From NCBI GenBank assembly GCA_030146875.1, contig JASLAX010000185.1, positions 1-37,085 of the forward strand: a DNA stretch of 37,085 nt, read 5' to 3'. The notes beneath the pieces were generated by a model, which was given only the letters and a program-made list of their open reading frames with translations, was not told the DNA's origin and made no database searches. The DNA is from Longimicrobiaceae bacterium (GTDB lineage Bacteria; Gemmatimonadota; Gemmatimonadetes; Longimicrobiales; Longimicrobiaceae). Below, one piece after another: positions 23,001 to 30,163 of the stretch. The number at the start of each line of letters is the position of its first letter. Positions within the stretch are counted from its first letter, which is position 1. The translations under genes and the position numbers were made by a program.

Positions 23001-25013
23001 TTCACCCTGACCAGCCCGCAGATCGCGCTGCTCCTCAGCCGGATGTGGGCGGGCGATGGGCACATCAACCCGCGCGACCGCAGCCTCTTCTACGCCACCT
23101 CGTCGAAGCGGCTCGCCGGGCAGGTGCAGCACCTGCTTCTGCGGCTGGGCATCCTGGGCCGCGTACGCCACGTGGAGTTCCCGTACCGCGGCGAGACGCG
23201 CACGGGCTGGCAGGTGTTCGTCACGGGAAACGAGAATCTGCGCCGCTTCGCGGAGACGGTGGGCGCCCGCTTCCTCAGCGAGGCGCGGCGCGAAGCCGTC
23301 GAGCGGCTGGTGCTGGAGGCTCCCGCGCAGGGACCCTCCAGGGACCTGGTGCCGGTCGGCGTGCGGGCGCTCGTCCGCGCGGCCAAGGAGCGCACCGGCG
23401 AGAGCTGGGCGCAGGTGGAAGGGGGCGCAGACGTGTCGTCGCGCGACTTCTACCCGGTGGGGACGAACCCCAACAAGATCGGCTTCACGCGGCGGACCGT
23501 CTGGATGCTTGCGGAGCACTTCGGGGACGAGGGGCTGCGCCGCTACGCGGTGAGCGACGTGCTGTGGGACCGCGTGGAGTCCATCGAGTACGTGGGCGAG
23601 AAGCAGACGTACGACCTGGAGGTGCCGGTCACGCACAACTTCGTGGCCAACGACATCATCGTCCACAACAGCCACTCCGCCGCGTACGGGCTGCTGGCCT
23701 ACCAGACGGCGTGGCTCAAGTGCCACTACCCGGCCGAGTTCATGGCCGCGCTCATGTCGTCGGTGGTGGACAAGATCGACGACGTGGTGGCCTACATCGC
23801 CCAGTGCCGCGAGATGGGGCGCTACCTGCCCCGCGTGGGCCGGGAGGGGATCCCCGTGCTTCCGCCGCACGTGAACGAGTCCAACTGGAAGTTCACCGTG
23901 GTGGGCGAGGGCGTGGGCAAGGTGCGCTTCGGGCTGGGCGCCATCCGCGGCGTGGGGGAGGGCGCGGTGCGCTCCATCCTGGCGGCGCGCCTGGCCGAGG
24001 GGCCGTTCGAGTCCATGTTCGACCTGCTCCGCCGAATTGACCTGCGCCTGTGCAACAAGCGGGTGCTGGAGGCGCTGATCTGCGCCGGAGCGCTTGATGA
24101 CTTCGCCCCTGAAGGCGAGCGAGCGCAACTCCTAGCCGGGTTAGAAGTCACGTTCGACGCGGCGCTAGAGTGCCGTCGCAACGAGGAGCGGGGGATTATC
24201 GGATTGTTCGACGAGGCTCCGGCGACGGAGGCGTCGTCCACTCTCACTGCTCCGCCGCTCCCGAAGGTGGAGAGGTGGACAGAGGTGGAGCGGCTCACGC
24301 GCGAGAAGGAGATCCTGGGCTTCTTCATCTCCGGGCACCCGCTGGACGACCACCGCGAGCTGGTGGCGCTCTACGAGCCGCGGGTCACCACGGCCACGCT
24401 CAAGGGCGCGCGCGACACCAAGGTGGAGCTGGCCTGCGTGGTCACCGAGGCCGCCCGGCAGATCTCCAAGCGCGACTCCAGCGAGTGGGGGCGCATCACG
24501 GTGGAGGACTTCCACGGCACCGCCACCGTGCTGGCGTTCGGCGACGCGTGGCAGAAGTTCAAGGAGGTGCTGAAGCAGGACGCCCCCGTGCTGGTCCGCG
24601 GCGCCGTCTCGGGCCGCGAGCGCGACGAGGAGGACCCGCCGATGTTCCTGGACTCGGCCGTGCGGCTGGACGACGTGCGGGAGACGGGGGACGTGGGCGT
24701 CTGCATCGAGCTGGCCTCCGCCGGCCCGGGCGCGGACGCGGTGAAGGCCGCGAAGCGCATCCTGGCCGAGCACGCCGGCCCCGCGCCGCTCTTCGTGGTC
24801 TGGAAGAACGGCGGGGGCGAGGACGAGGCGCAGAAGCTGCGGTCGAAGACGCTCAAGGTGTCGCCGCGCGAGGAGCTGCTGCGGGCGCTGCGCGACGTGC
24901 TGGGCGACGACCGGGTGCGGCTGCACCGCGATCCGCCCGCGGTCGTCTCCGTGGCGCGCGAGGAGCCCTGGAAGAACCGCCGTCCGCGGGGCGGCGGGGG
25001 CGACGGGGAGTAG
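20061..25013 (+). CDS. dnaE: DNA polymerase III alpha subunit with in-frame intein
   Basis: The 1650-aa precursor contains a 427-aa intein (residues 777-1203); splicing would give a 1223-aa replicative polymerase. The N-terminal PHP domain begins VHLHCHSEYS (H5, H7, H9) with ALTDHG and PIIGMEAY. The palm holds the metal-binding pair D409/D411 in MPDIDVDF, with GPGRGSAAGS before it. After the intein come SHSAAYGLLAYQTAWLK, the helix-hairpin-helix region and a C-terminal OB fold (ATVLAFGDAW). GGAG lies six bases before ATG 20061. The gene is first in a run with accA, ricT and metG. Bases 24090-24262 use A/T-ending and rare codons (CTA, TTA, GAA, CGA) quite unlike the rest of the gene. Confidence 0.97.
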   Translation: MSFVHLHCHSEYSLLDGANRIGDLIKRAVEFEQPALALTDHGCMYGAWLFQEQAKKAGIKPIIGMEAYVAPGSRLEKSKQKGEKGYYHLVLLARDIQGYRNLTKLTSIGYTEGFYGKPRIDREVLARHSEGLIVTSACLAGEVAQHLMEDRWAEAREAVSWHQELFRDSYYLEVQGHDSHGQSELNRKIFQLAQETGAPVVATNDAHFLRADDHQAHDVLLCIGLGKDFSDPNRMKYDGQLYFKSGDEMRERFPDRPDVLENTLRIADETNWSYPKGYFVPAFPVKEQGYASEAEMLRAWVWRGALEKYAPDAPAGSDAQQVLSRDLVERIEYELSVICNPKMDYSGYFLITADFIEWARKQGIPVGPGRGSAAGSIVAYCTGITDCCPIKFDLLFERFLNPERVSMPDIDVDFCFERRGEVIEYVREKYGRDAVGQIITFGTMKSRAVVKDVGRTLGFLPAETDRLAKLIPNGPAYSLTVEEAVEKIPDVKELYDREDRYRELLDHSMRLEGLSRHSSVHAAGVVIAPGPLDDYVPVCTQSTKGSGGGSGESVIVTQYDMTCLEKAGMLKMDFLGLKTLTVIFDAVRFIRDRHGALRHPGTGVEYDKAETIPLDDPEVYRMLARGGTAGVFQFESALATEKLRQMKADRFDDLIAANALLRPGPLDMGMDVVYIRRKLGQEQVKYPHPDLAEVLEPTYGVIVYQEQVMRIAQILAGFSLAEADVLRKAVGKKDAELIKKELGGFVKRAVEKGHDARVIQDLADQVEAFGRYGFNKCLPGDTEVLDAATGRLVRIEELYHRRATLGAVATCDVDALKLGRGTVLDVMYNGVKPVYRLRTESGREIEATDNHPFLTFDGWRQLGELKPGVHLAVPRTLPVEGSAEWPEHEVIALGHLLAEGNLCHPHSVYFYNQDPAEIADYVAAAEAFGNVRCTFGEKDGTTHVYAAREARAAPPEIFTWAGRLGMLGKTATAKEVPADAFTLTSPQIALLLSRMWAGDGHINPRDRSLFYATSSKRLAGQVQHLLLRLGILGRVRHVEFPYRGETRTGWQVFVTGNENLRRFAETVGARFLSEARREAVERLVLEAPAQGPSRDLVPVGVRALVRAAKERTGESWAQVEGGADVSSRDFYPVGTNPNKIGFTRRTVWMLAEHFGDEGLRRYAVSDVLWDRVESIEYVGEKQTYDLEVPVTHNFVANDIIVHNSHSAAYGLLAYQTAWLKCHYPAEFMAALMSSVVDKIDDVVAYIAQCREMGRYLPRVGREGIPVLPPHVNESNWKFTVVGEGVGKVRFGLGAIRGVGEGAVRSILAARLAEGPFESMFDLLRRIDLRLCNKRVLEALICAGALDDFAPEGERAQLLAGLEVTFDAALECRRNEERGIIGLFDEAPATEASSTLTAPPLPKVERWTEVERLTREKEILGFFISGHPLDDHRELVALYEPRVTTATLKGARDTKVELACVVTEAARQISKRDSSEWGRITVEDFHGTATVLAFGDAWQKFKEVLKQDAPVLVRGAVSGRERDEEDPPMFLDSAVRLDDVRETGDVGVCIELASAGPGADAVKAAKRILAEHAGPAPLFVVWKNGGGEDEAQKLRSKTLKVSPREELLRALRDVLGDDRVRLHRDPPAVVSVAREEPWKNRRPRGGGGDGE
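22389..23669 (+). mobile_element. DnaE intein with LAGLIDADG-type homing endonuclease region
   Basis: The 427-residue element starts at Cys777 (CLPGDTEVLDAATG, splicing block A) and ends VHN, followed by Ser1204 of the extein. Block B is seen as ATDNHPF, and block F as TYDLEVPVTHNFVANDIIVHN split at residues 1183-1203, with the penultimate His and terminal Asn required for splicing. The centre has two dodecapeptide-like motifs, ALGHLLAEGNL and LLSRMWAGDGHI, keeping the acidic residues needed for DNA cleavage. Insertion is between GFNK and SHS. That is four residues downstream of the cyanobacterial split DnaE intein site (before CFNKSHS). It appears intact and probably splices. Confidence 0.93.
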
Positions 25014-25032
25014 GCGCCGGGCGCCCGCCAGC

Positions 25033-25061
25033 TTGACGCGCGGGCGCCGACCGGCGATTCT
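25033..25061 (+). promoter_or_regulatory. Candidate accA promoter overlapping a hairpin
   Basis: TTGACG (25033-25038) and GATTCT (25056-25061) are 17 bases apart. The -35 lies in the loop of a GC hairpin (GCGCCCGC at 25021-25028, complement at 25040-25047) that may end part of the dnaE transcripts. Confidence 0.4.
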
Positions 25062-25139
25062 CTGTGAGGGAGGAGCCGCTTTCCTCCCCCCGGACGGGCC
25101 AGGGGAAGGCCCGCGGGTCCACCCCGGAGAGGATGGTTC

Positions 25140-26105
25140 GTGGCGACCGTAGCCCATCTCGACTTCGAGCGCGCCATCGCGGAGGTGGAGGAGCAGATCC
25201 GCACCCTCCGCCACCTGGCCCGCGAGCGCGGGCTGGACGTCTCCAGCGAGATCCGCTCCCTGGAGCGGAAGCTGAACGACCTGCGGACGGACACCTTCCG
25301 CAACCTGTCGCCCATCGAGCGGGTGATGGTGGCGCGCCACCCCCGGCGCCCCTACACGCTCGACTACTTGGAGCTGGCCTTCACGGACTTCGTGGAGCTG
25401 CACGGCGACCGGATGTACCGCGACGACGACTCCGTCGTGGGCGGCTGGGCGCGGCTCGACGGCGACACCGTCATGGTCATCGGCCACCAGAAGGGCCGGG
25501 ACATGAAGGAGAACCTGCGGCGCAACTTCGGGATGCCGCACCCGGAGGGGTACCGCAAGGCGCTGCGGCTCATGAAGATGTCCGAGCGATTCGGGCGCCC
25601 CGTCGTCACCCTGATCGACACCCCGGGGGCGTACCCCGGCCTGGGCGCCGAGGAGCGCGGGCAGGCCGAGGCCATCGCCCGGAACCTGCGCGAGATGGCG
25701 GCGCTGCGCGTCCCCTCCGTGGCGGTGGTGATCGGTGAGGGCGGCTCCGGCGGCGCGCTGGCGATCGGCGTGGCCGACCGGGTGCTGATGCTGGAGAACG
25801 CGGTCTACTCGGTGATCTCGCCCGAGGGGTGCGCCGCGATCCTCTGGAAGAACGGCTCCGAGCGCGAGAAGGCGGCCAACGCCATGCGCATCACCGCCGA
25901 GGACCTGATGGCGCTGGGGGTGATCGACGACGTGGTCCCCGAGCCCTCGGGGGGCGCGCACAGCGACTGGGAGGAGACGGCGGGCGCCCTGCGCGACGCG
26001 CTGCTCCGCCACCTGGGCGAGCTGCGGGAGATGCCGGTGGACGAGCTCCGCCCCAGGCGGTGGGAGAAGTACATGGCGATGGGGGAGTGGCGCACGAAGG
26101 CCTAG
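25140..26105 (+). CDS. accA: Acetyl-CoA carboxylase, carboxyltransferase alpha subunit
   Basis: This 321-aa subunit pairs with AccD to move CO2 from carboxybiotin to acetyl-CoA, the committed step of fatty-acid synthesis. It starts with the alpha-type helical region (ERAIAEVEEQIRTLRHLA). The crotonase-like core follows, with ELHGDRMYRDDDSVVGG, GHQKGRDMKENL, LIDTPGAYPG and GEGGSGGALAIGVAD, the oxyanion/CoA-binding glycines. The start is GTG 25140 with GGAGAGGAT upstream. Its position after dnaE is common in bacteria. accD is not in the window. Confidence 0.96.
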   Translation: MATVAHLDFERAIAEVEEQIRTLRHLARERGLDVSSEIRSLERKLNDLRTDTFRNLSPIERVMVARHPRRPYTLDYLELAFTDFVELHGDRMYRDDDSVVGGWARLDGDTVMVIGHQKGRDMKENLRRNFGMPHPEGYRKALRLMKMSERFGRPVVTLIDTPGAYPGLGAEERGQAEAIARNLREMAALRVPSVAVVIGEGGSGGALAIGVADRVLMLENAVYSVISPEGCAAILWKNGSEREKAANAMRITAEDLMALGVIDDVVPEPSGGAHSDWEETAGALRDALLRHLGELREMPVDELRPRRWEKYMAMGEWRTKA

Positions 26106-26195
26106 CTCCTTCCGTCGCAAGCGGTTCCACGACAGGTCCGCCGGGCCGGCATCCGCCGGCGCGGCGGCTTTCGAGATAGATAGAGGGAGGTTCCG

Positions 26196-27197
26196 GTGGG
26201 TCTCTCCTTGCCGGTCATCCAGCCCCTCGTGTCCCCAGAAGCGCCCCGGATGGTGGAGGTGGCGTTCAAGGGGATCCGGAAGGGCTTCTTCATCTGCGAC
26301 GACTCCGACCTTCGCGTCGGCGAGTGGGTGGTGGTGGAGCTCGAGCGCGGCCAGGACGTGGGCCGGGTCCGCTCCGTGGGCGGCGTCGCCACGCGCAAGT
26401 GCTCCTCGGCCGGCAGGTCCGCCGGGGGCGAGACGCGCGTCCTGCGCCGCGCCTCCCCGGCGGAGGTGGAGCAGGTGCACGTCATGAGGACCGACGAGGA
26501 GCGGGTGCGCCGCGTCACCCGCACGCTCGTCGACCAGCACGACCTGAAGATGAAGGTCAGCGACGCCGAGTGGCAGTGGGACCGGAACAAGCTGACCATC
26601 TACTTCACGGCCGAGCGGCGGGTGGACTTCCGCCAGCTCGTCCGCGACCTGGCGCGCACCTTCCGCACCCGCATCGAGCTGAAGCAGATCGGCGTGCGCG
26701 ACGAGGCGGCCCAGCTCGGCGGCGTGGGCCGCTGCGGGCGGCAGCTCTGCTGCGCCACCTGGCTCCGCGAGATCAAGCCCATCTCGCTGCAGCTCGCCAA
26801 GGACCAGAACCTGTCGCTGAACCCGCAGCAGATCTCGGGGACCTGCGGCCGGCTGATGTGCTGCCTGACCTACGAGCACGACGCCTACCTGCAGGCCCGC
26901 AAGCGCTTTCCGCGCGAGGGGAAGACGCTCCGCACCACGCTCGGCAACGAGAAGGTGGTGAGCATCGACATCTGGCGCGACCTGGTGACGCTGCAGGACG
27001 AGGCGCGCCAGCGCCGCGTGGTGGACCTGGCCCAGCTCAAGGAGGAGACGATCGTGCAGCCCGCCGCCACGCGCGAGCGCGAGGCCGCGCCCCCGCCGGC
27101 GCCCCAGGACGAGCCCGCCCTGCCCCAGCCCGCCGACAACCGCCGGCCGGGCCGCCGCCCGCGGCGTCCGGCGGAGCAGCCGCGGAGGCCGGAGTGA
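26196..27197 (+). CDS. ricT: PSP1-domain protein, RicT (YaaT)-like
   Basis: This 333-aa protein has a PSP1 domain at about residues 40-275 and a Pro/Arg-rich disordered tail (from about 285). Conserved Cys occur as CGRQLCC (C180, C185, C186) and CGRLMCC (C217, C222, C223). These are the ligands that, in Bacillus RicT, help hold an Fe-S cluster in the RicAFT complex, which promotes RNase Y-dependent mRNA maturation. The start is GTG 26196 behind GGGAGG. Its stop overlaps the metG start (GTGA), so the two are translated together; ricT-like genes lie near metG in other bacteria too. Whether RicA and RicF partners exist here is not known from this window. Confidence 0.88.
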   Translation: MGLSLPVIQPLVSPEAPRMVEVAFKGIRKGFFICDDSDLRVGEWVVVELERGQDVGRVRSVGGVATRKCSSAGRSAGGETRVLRRASPAEVEQVHVMRTDEERVRRVTRTLVDQHDLKMKVSDAEWQWDRNKLTIYFTAERRVDFRQLVRDLARTFRTRIELKQIGVRDEAAQLGGVGRCGRQLCCATWLREIKPISLQLAKDQNLSLNPQQISGTCGRLMCCLTYEHDAYLQARKRFPREGKTLRTTLGNEKVVSIDIWRDLVTLQDEARQRRVVDLAQLKEETIVQPAATREREAAPPPAPQDEPALPQPADNRRPGRRPRRPAEQPRRPE

Positions 27198-28705
27198 GCG
27201 AGCGCCGGTTCTACGTCACCACCGCCATCGACTACGCCAACGGCCCGCCGCACCTGGGGCACGCCCTGGAGAAGGTGGGCGCCGACACCGTGGCCCGGTA
27301 CCACCGGCTGCGCGGCGAGCGCGTGCGCTTCGTGATCGGGATGGACGAGCACGGGCAGAAGGTGGCCCAGACGGCCGCCGCCGCCGGGGTCACGCCGCAG
27401 GAGTTCGTGGACGGCATCGCGGCGCGCTTCCGCGAGGCGTGGGAGACGCTCTCCATCTCGAACGACGACTTCATCCGCACCACCGAGCCGCGGCACCGCC
27501 GTGCGGTGGAGGAGATGATCCGCCGGATGAGCGAGAAGGGCGACCTGTACCGCTCCACGTACTCCGGCTACTACTGCGTGGGCTGCGAGGCGTACAAGAC
27601 CGAGGACGAGCTCGAGGACGGGAAGTGCCCCATCCACCCCACCCGCGAGGTGGAGTGGATGGAGGAGGAGGACTGGTTCTTCCGCCTGAGCGCGTACGGC
27701 GAGCCGCTGCTGCGCCGCCTGGAGGAGAACCCCGACTCCGTGCAGCCGGAGGCGCGCCGCAACGAGGTGCGGCGGATGCTGCAGGACATCAAGGACATCT
27801 CGGTGTCGCGCTCGCTGCTCTCCTGGGGGATCCCCTGGCCGGGCGACGAGCAGCACACCGTGTACGTGTGGATCGACGCGCTCACCAACTACCTGGCGGC
27901 CACCGGCTTCCCCGACCCGTCCTACCGTGAGACGTGGCCGGCGGCGCTGCACGTGATCGGCAAGGACATCGTCCGCTTCCACTGCGTCTACTGGCCGGCC
28001 ATGCTCCTCTCGGCCCAGGTGGAGCTGCCGGAGCGCGTGTGGGCGCACGGATTCATGACCATGGGCGGCGGGAAGATCTCCAAGAGCAGCGGCGTCTCGT
28101 TCGAGCTGAGCGAGGCGGTGGACCGCCACGGCCCCGACGCGCTGCGCTGGTTCCTGCTCCGCGAGATCCCCTGGGACGGCGACGGCAACTTCTCCTGGGA
28201 GCGCTTCGACGAGCGCTACGTCTCCGAGCTGGCGAACGGCCTGGGGAACCTCGCCGCGCGCCTGGCCGGGATGCTGGAGAAGTTCCGCGGAGGAGAGGTG
28301 CCGGCCGGCGGCCGCACGACGCTGGACGACGCCACCGGCGACGCGCTGGGCGACTACCGCGCGGCGATGGACCGCGACCTGCTGCACCTGGGCGCAGGCG
28401 CCGCCTACGACGCGGTGATGGCGGCCAACGCCTTCGTGCAGGAGCAGGCGCCGTGGAAGCTCGCCAAGGACCCGGCGCGGGCGGAGCACCTGGATGCCGT
28501 CCTGGCCTCGCTCTTCCGCGCCCTGGGCACCACGGCGGTGCTCCTCTCCCCCTTCATGCCCCGCAAGGCCGCGCAGCTCTGGGAGCGCCTGGGCACCGGC
28601 CGCGAGATGCCGCGGCTCCACGACCTGGCCTCGCTCGACGCCACCGGCTGGCGCCCCGTCGCCCGCGAGGTGCTGTTCCCCCGCCCGGAGCTGGCGAAGG
28701 CCTGA
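27194..28705 (+). CDS. metG: Methionyl-tRNA synthetase
   Basis: This 503-aa class I synthetase charges tRNA-Met. The start is GTG 27194, inside the preceding stop. The HIGH motif is HLGH (H20-H23) and the KMSKS motif is KISKS (294-298). One zinc knuckle is visible as C128-x2-C131 and C145-x2-H148, the Cys3His type known from Thermus. The anticodon-binding helical domain ends the protein. There is no C-terminal EMAP/Trbp111-like tRNA-binding domain, which makes it a short form. Confidence 0.96.
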   Translation: MSERRFYVTTAIDYANGPPHLGHALEKVGADTVARYHRLRGERVRFVIGMDEHGQKVAQTAAAAGVTPQEFVDGIAARFREAWETLSISNDDFIRTTEPRHRRAVEEMIRRMSEKGDLYRSTYSGYYCVGCEAYKTEDELEDGKCPIHPTREVEWMEEEDWFFRLSAYGEPLLRRLEENPDSVQPEARRNEVRRMLQDIKDISVSRSLLSWGIPWPGDEQHTVYVWIDALTNYLAATGFPDPSYRETWPAALHVIGKDIVRFHCVYWPAMLLSAQVELPERVWAHGFMTMGGGKISKSSGVSFELSEAVDRHGPDALRWFLLREIPWDGDGNFSWERFDERYVSELANGLGNLAARLAGMLEKFRGGEVPAGGRTTLDDATGDALGDYRAAMDRDLLHLGAGAAYDAVMAANAFVQEQAPWKLAKDPARAEHLDAVLASLFRALGTTAVLLSPFMPRKAAQLWERLGTGREMPRLHDLASLDATGWRPVAREVLFPRPELAKA

Positions 28706-28761
28706 GGGGGCACGGGGTCGTCGCACCGCCGTGCTCCCCTCATCCCCTCGTGCGAGAGGGG
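28705..28761 (+). terminator. Hairpins after metG
   Basis: An imperfect stem pairs 28705-28715 with 28729-28740 (AGGGGG.CACGG / CCGTGCTCCCCT, one bulge). A second small hairpin pairs CCCCTC (28744-28749) with GAGGGG (28756-28761). They start at the metG stop codon. The CCCCTC/GAGGGG hairpin is REP-like. Confidence 0.4.
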
Positions 28762-29019
28762 CCGGGGGGGTCTCCACCTGCGTCGCGACACAACCGCCAC
28801 TCCGCACCGCACCCCGATCGCCCTCCTCCGAGGGCGCTCGGAACCGCATCCGCCCGGCACGACGTTCCCGTTCGGGATCATCACCCTTTCCGCGCGCCCG
28901 GAGAGCACCCGAAGACCCCCGGAACGTCCTTCCCGCCGCGCTCCTCCTCCAATTTCGTCAAGTCGTTCCTCCGCAAAGCCATAGCCTGCCGGCCCGTCCC
29001 GAGCGGCCCGTGTGTTTCC
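28762..29019. other. Intergenic stretch, no gene seen
   Basis: Between the metG hairpins and the next promoter I see no credible coding frame and no further structure. The stretch is somewhat less GC-biased than the neighbouring genes. Confidence 0.4.
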
Positions 29020-29048
29020 TTGACACCGGCGCACGCGCGGCTTAAGTA
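29020..29048 (+). promoter_or_regulatory. Strong promoter of the M23 peptidase gene
   Basis: A perfect TTGACA (29020-29025) is followed after 17 bases by TAAGTA (29043-29048) within the AT-rich run TTAAGTATAAG. The ATG lies about 80 bases downstream. This is the clearest promoter in the window. Confidence 0.65.
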
Positions 29049-29130
29049 TAAGCTCCTTCCGCAACACCGACTTGGACCGTGCCGGGCACCTCAAGCCCGG
29101 GTAGGTTCGCTTGCGCTGCATCGGAGACTC

Positions 29131-30069
29131 ATGGCCGGTTCCCGCTGGACGCTCATGCTGGTCCCGCATGGCAACGAGCAGGTCCGCTCCTTCCAGGTAT
29201 CGGCGAGGAGCATCCGCAACCTCGTGTACGGGGTGCTCGCCGTGACGCTGACGCTGGGCACCTTCAGCGTGGGCTTCTTCGTGAAGCAGGGGCAGCACGT
29301 CCGCGCCGCGCAGCTCCGCCGCGAGAACGAGCTGCTGGCCGCCGAGGTGGAGGGAATGCGGGGCCAGATGAAGCAGCTCGACGGCGCCATCCAGCAGCTC
29401 TCCGCGAAGGACGAGAAGTACCGCGTGATCGCCGGCCTTCCCGACGTGACCGCCGAGGTCCGCGAGGCCGGCATCGGCGGGCCCGGGACCGGGACGAGCC
29501 TCTCCGCCACCGCCCTGGCGCACCTGAACCCCGGCGTGGGCCAGCGCGTCGCCGCCACGTCCACCGACCTGGCCGGGCTGCTCCGCAAGGCGGCCCTGCT
29601 GCGCGCCAGCATGGACGAGGCGCTCACCGCCCTGCAGCACAACCGCGAGAAGCTGGCTTCGGTCCCCTCCATCGCCCCCTCCTCCGGCCACCTCTCGTCG
29701 CTGTTCTCGCCCAGCCGCCACCATCCCGTGCTTCGCATCACCCGTCCCCACAAGGGGATCGACATCGCCGCGCCGGTGGGGGATCCCATCCTGGCGCCGG
29801 CCAAGGGCGTGGTGCGCTTCGCGGGGAACAAGGCGAACGGCTACGGGAACATGGTCGAGATCGACCACGGCTTCGGCTACGTGACCCGCTTCGCGCACGC
29901 CTCGCGGCTGAACGTGCGCACGGGCGAGACGGTGAAGCGCGGCCAGGTGATCGCCCTGGTCGGCGCCACGGGGCTGACCAGCGGGCCGCACCTGCACTAC
30001 GAGGTCGAGGTCGGCGGGAGCTCGATGGACCCGCTCAACTTCATCATCGGGGAGGCGATCCCGGACTGA
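29131..30069 (+). CDS. Membrane-anchored M23 (LytM) family metallopeptidase
   Basis: This 312-aa protein has a cytoplasmic N-terminus, one membrane segment (about 32-52), a periplasmic coiled coil (about 58-100) and a C-terminal LytM domain. The zinc ligands are intact: H207 and D211 in HKGID, and H289 in HLH (H287-H289). It should therefore be an active endopeptidase, cutting peptidoglycan crosslinks or a similar substrate. GGAG lies about 7 bases before ATG 29131. The layout (TM, coiled coil, LytM) matches envelope-remodelling proteins of the YebA/MepM and EnvC type. Confidence 0.92.
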   Translation: MAGSRWTLMLVPHGNEQVRSFQVSARSIRNLVYGVLAVTLTLGTFSVGFFVKQGQHVRAAQLRRENELLAAEVEGMRGQMKQLDGAIQQLSAKDEKYRVIAGLPDVTAEVREAGIGGPGTGTSLSATALAHLNPGVGQRVAATSTDLAGLLRKAALLRASMDEALTALQHNREKLASVPSIAPSSGHLSSLFSPSRHHPVLRITRPHKGIDIAAPVGDPILAPAKGVVRFAGNKANGYGNMVEIDHGFGYVTRFAHASRLNVRTGETVKRGQVIALVGATGLTSGPHLHYEVEVGGSSMDPLNFIIGEAIPD

Positions 30070-30126
30070 CGGGATCCGCCGCCCCGCCCGACCCTCCCCG
30101 CCGACCGGGGAGGGCGCGCGTGAACG

Positions 30127-30152
30127 AGGAGCGCCGACGGCGCTCCTTTCGT
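30127..30152 (+). terminator. Terminator after the M23 peptidase gene
   Basis: A perfect 9-bp stem (AGGAGCGCC at 30127-30135, complement at 30139-30147) with a GAC loop is followed by TTCGTATATT. Confidence 0.7.
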
Positions 30153-30157
30153 ATATT
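30152..30157 (+). promoter_or_regulatory. Possible -10 element giving a leaderless M16 mRNA
   Basis: TATATT (5 of 6 to TATAAT) ends exactly seven bases before the ATG at 30164, so a standard start point would fall on the A of the ATG. No Shine-Dalgarno precedes that ATG. No good -35 is visible, since the region is occupied by the terminator stem. Confidence 0.35.
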
Positions 30158-30163
30158 GGTGCC

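Noticed and set aside
22389..23669. The insert as a frameshifted or decayed intein
   Set aside because: The frame is continuous, the first Cys, last His-Asn and following Ser are present, and both endonuclease motifs keep acidic residues.
18117..24128. A 2003-codon open frame on the minus strand across the lanthipeptide region and most of dnaE
   Set aside because: Only its last 316 codons make a plausible protein. The rest is antisense to dnaE and its intein, rich in His/Arg/Val/Leu as expected for a shadow of a GC-rich gene.
25033..25047. Hairpin 25021-25047 as a full dnaE terminator
   Set aside because: The tail (CGACCGG) lacks T and the stem overlaps the candidate accA -35, so complete termination is doubtful; it is noted only with the promoter.
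24165..26879. A 904-codon minus-strand frame opposite dnaE, accA and ricT
   Set aside because: It is antisense to three well-supported genes, with low-complexity composition and no recognisable domain.
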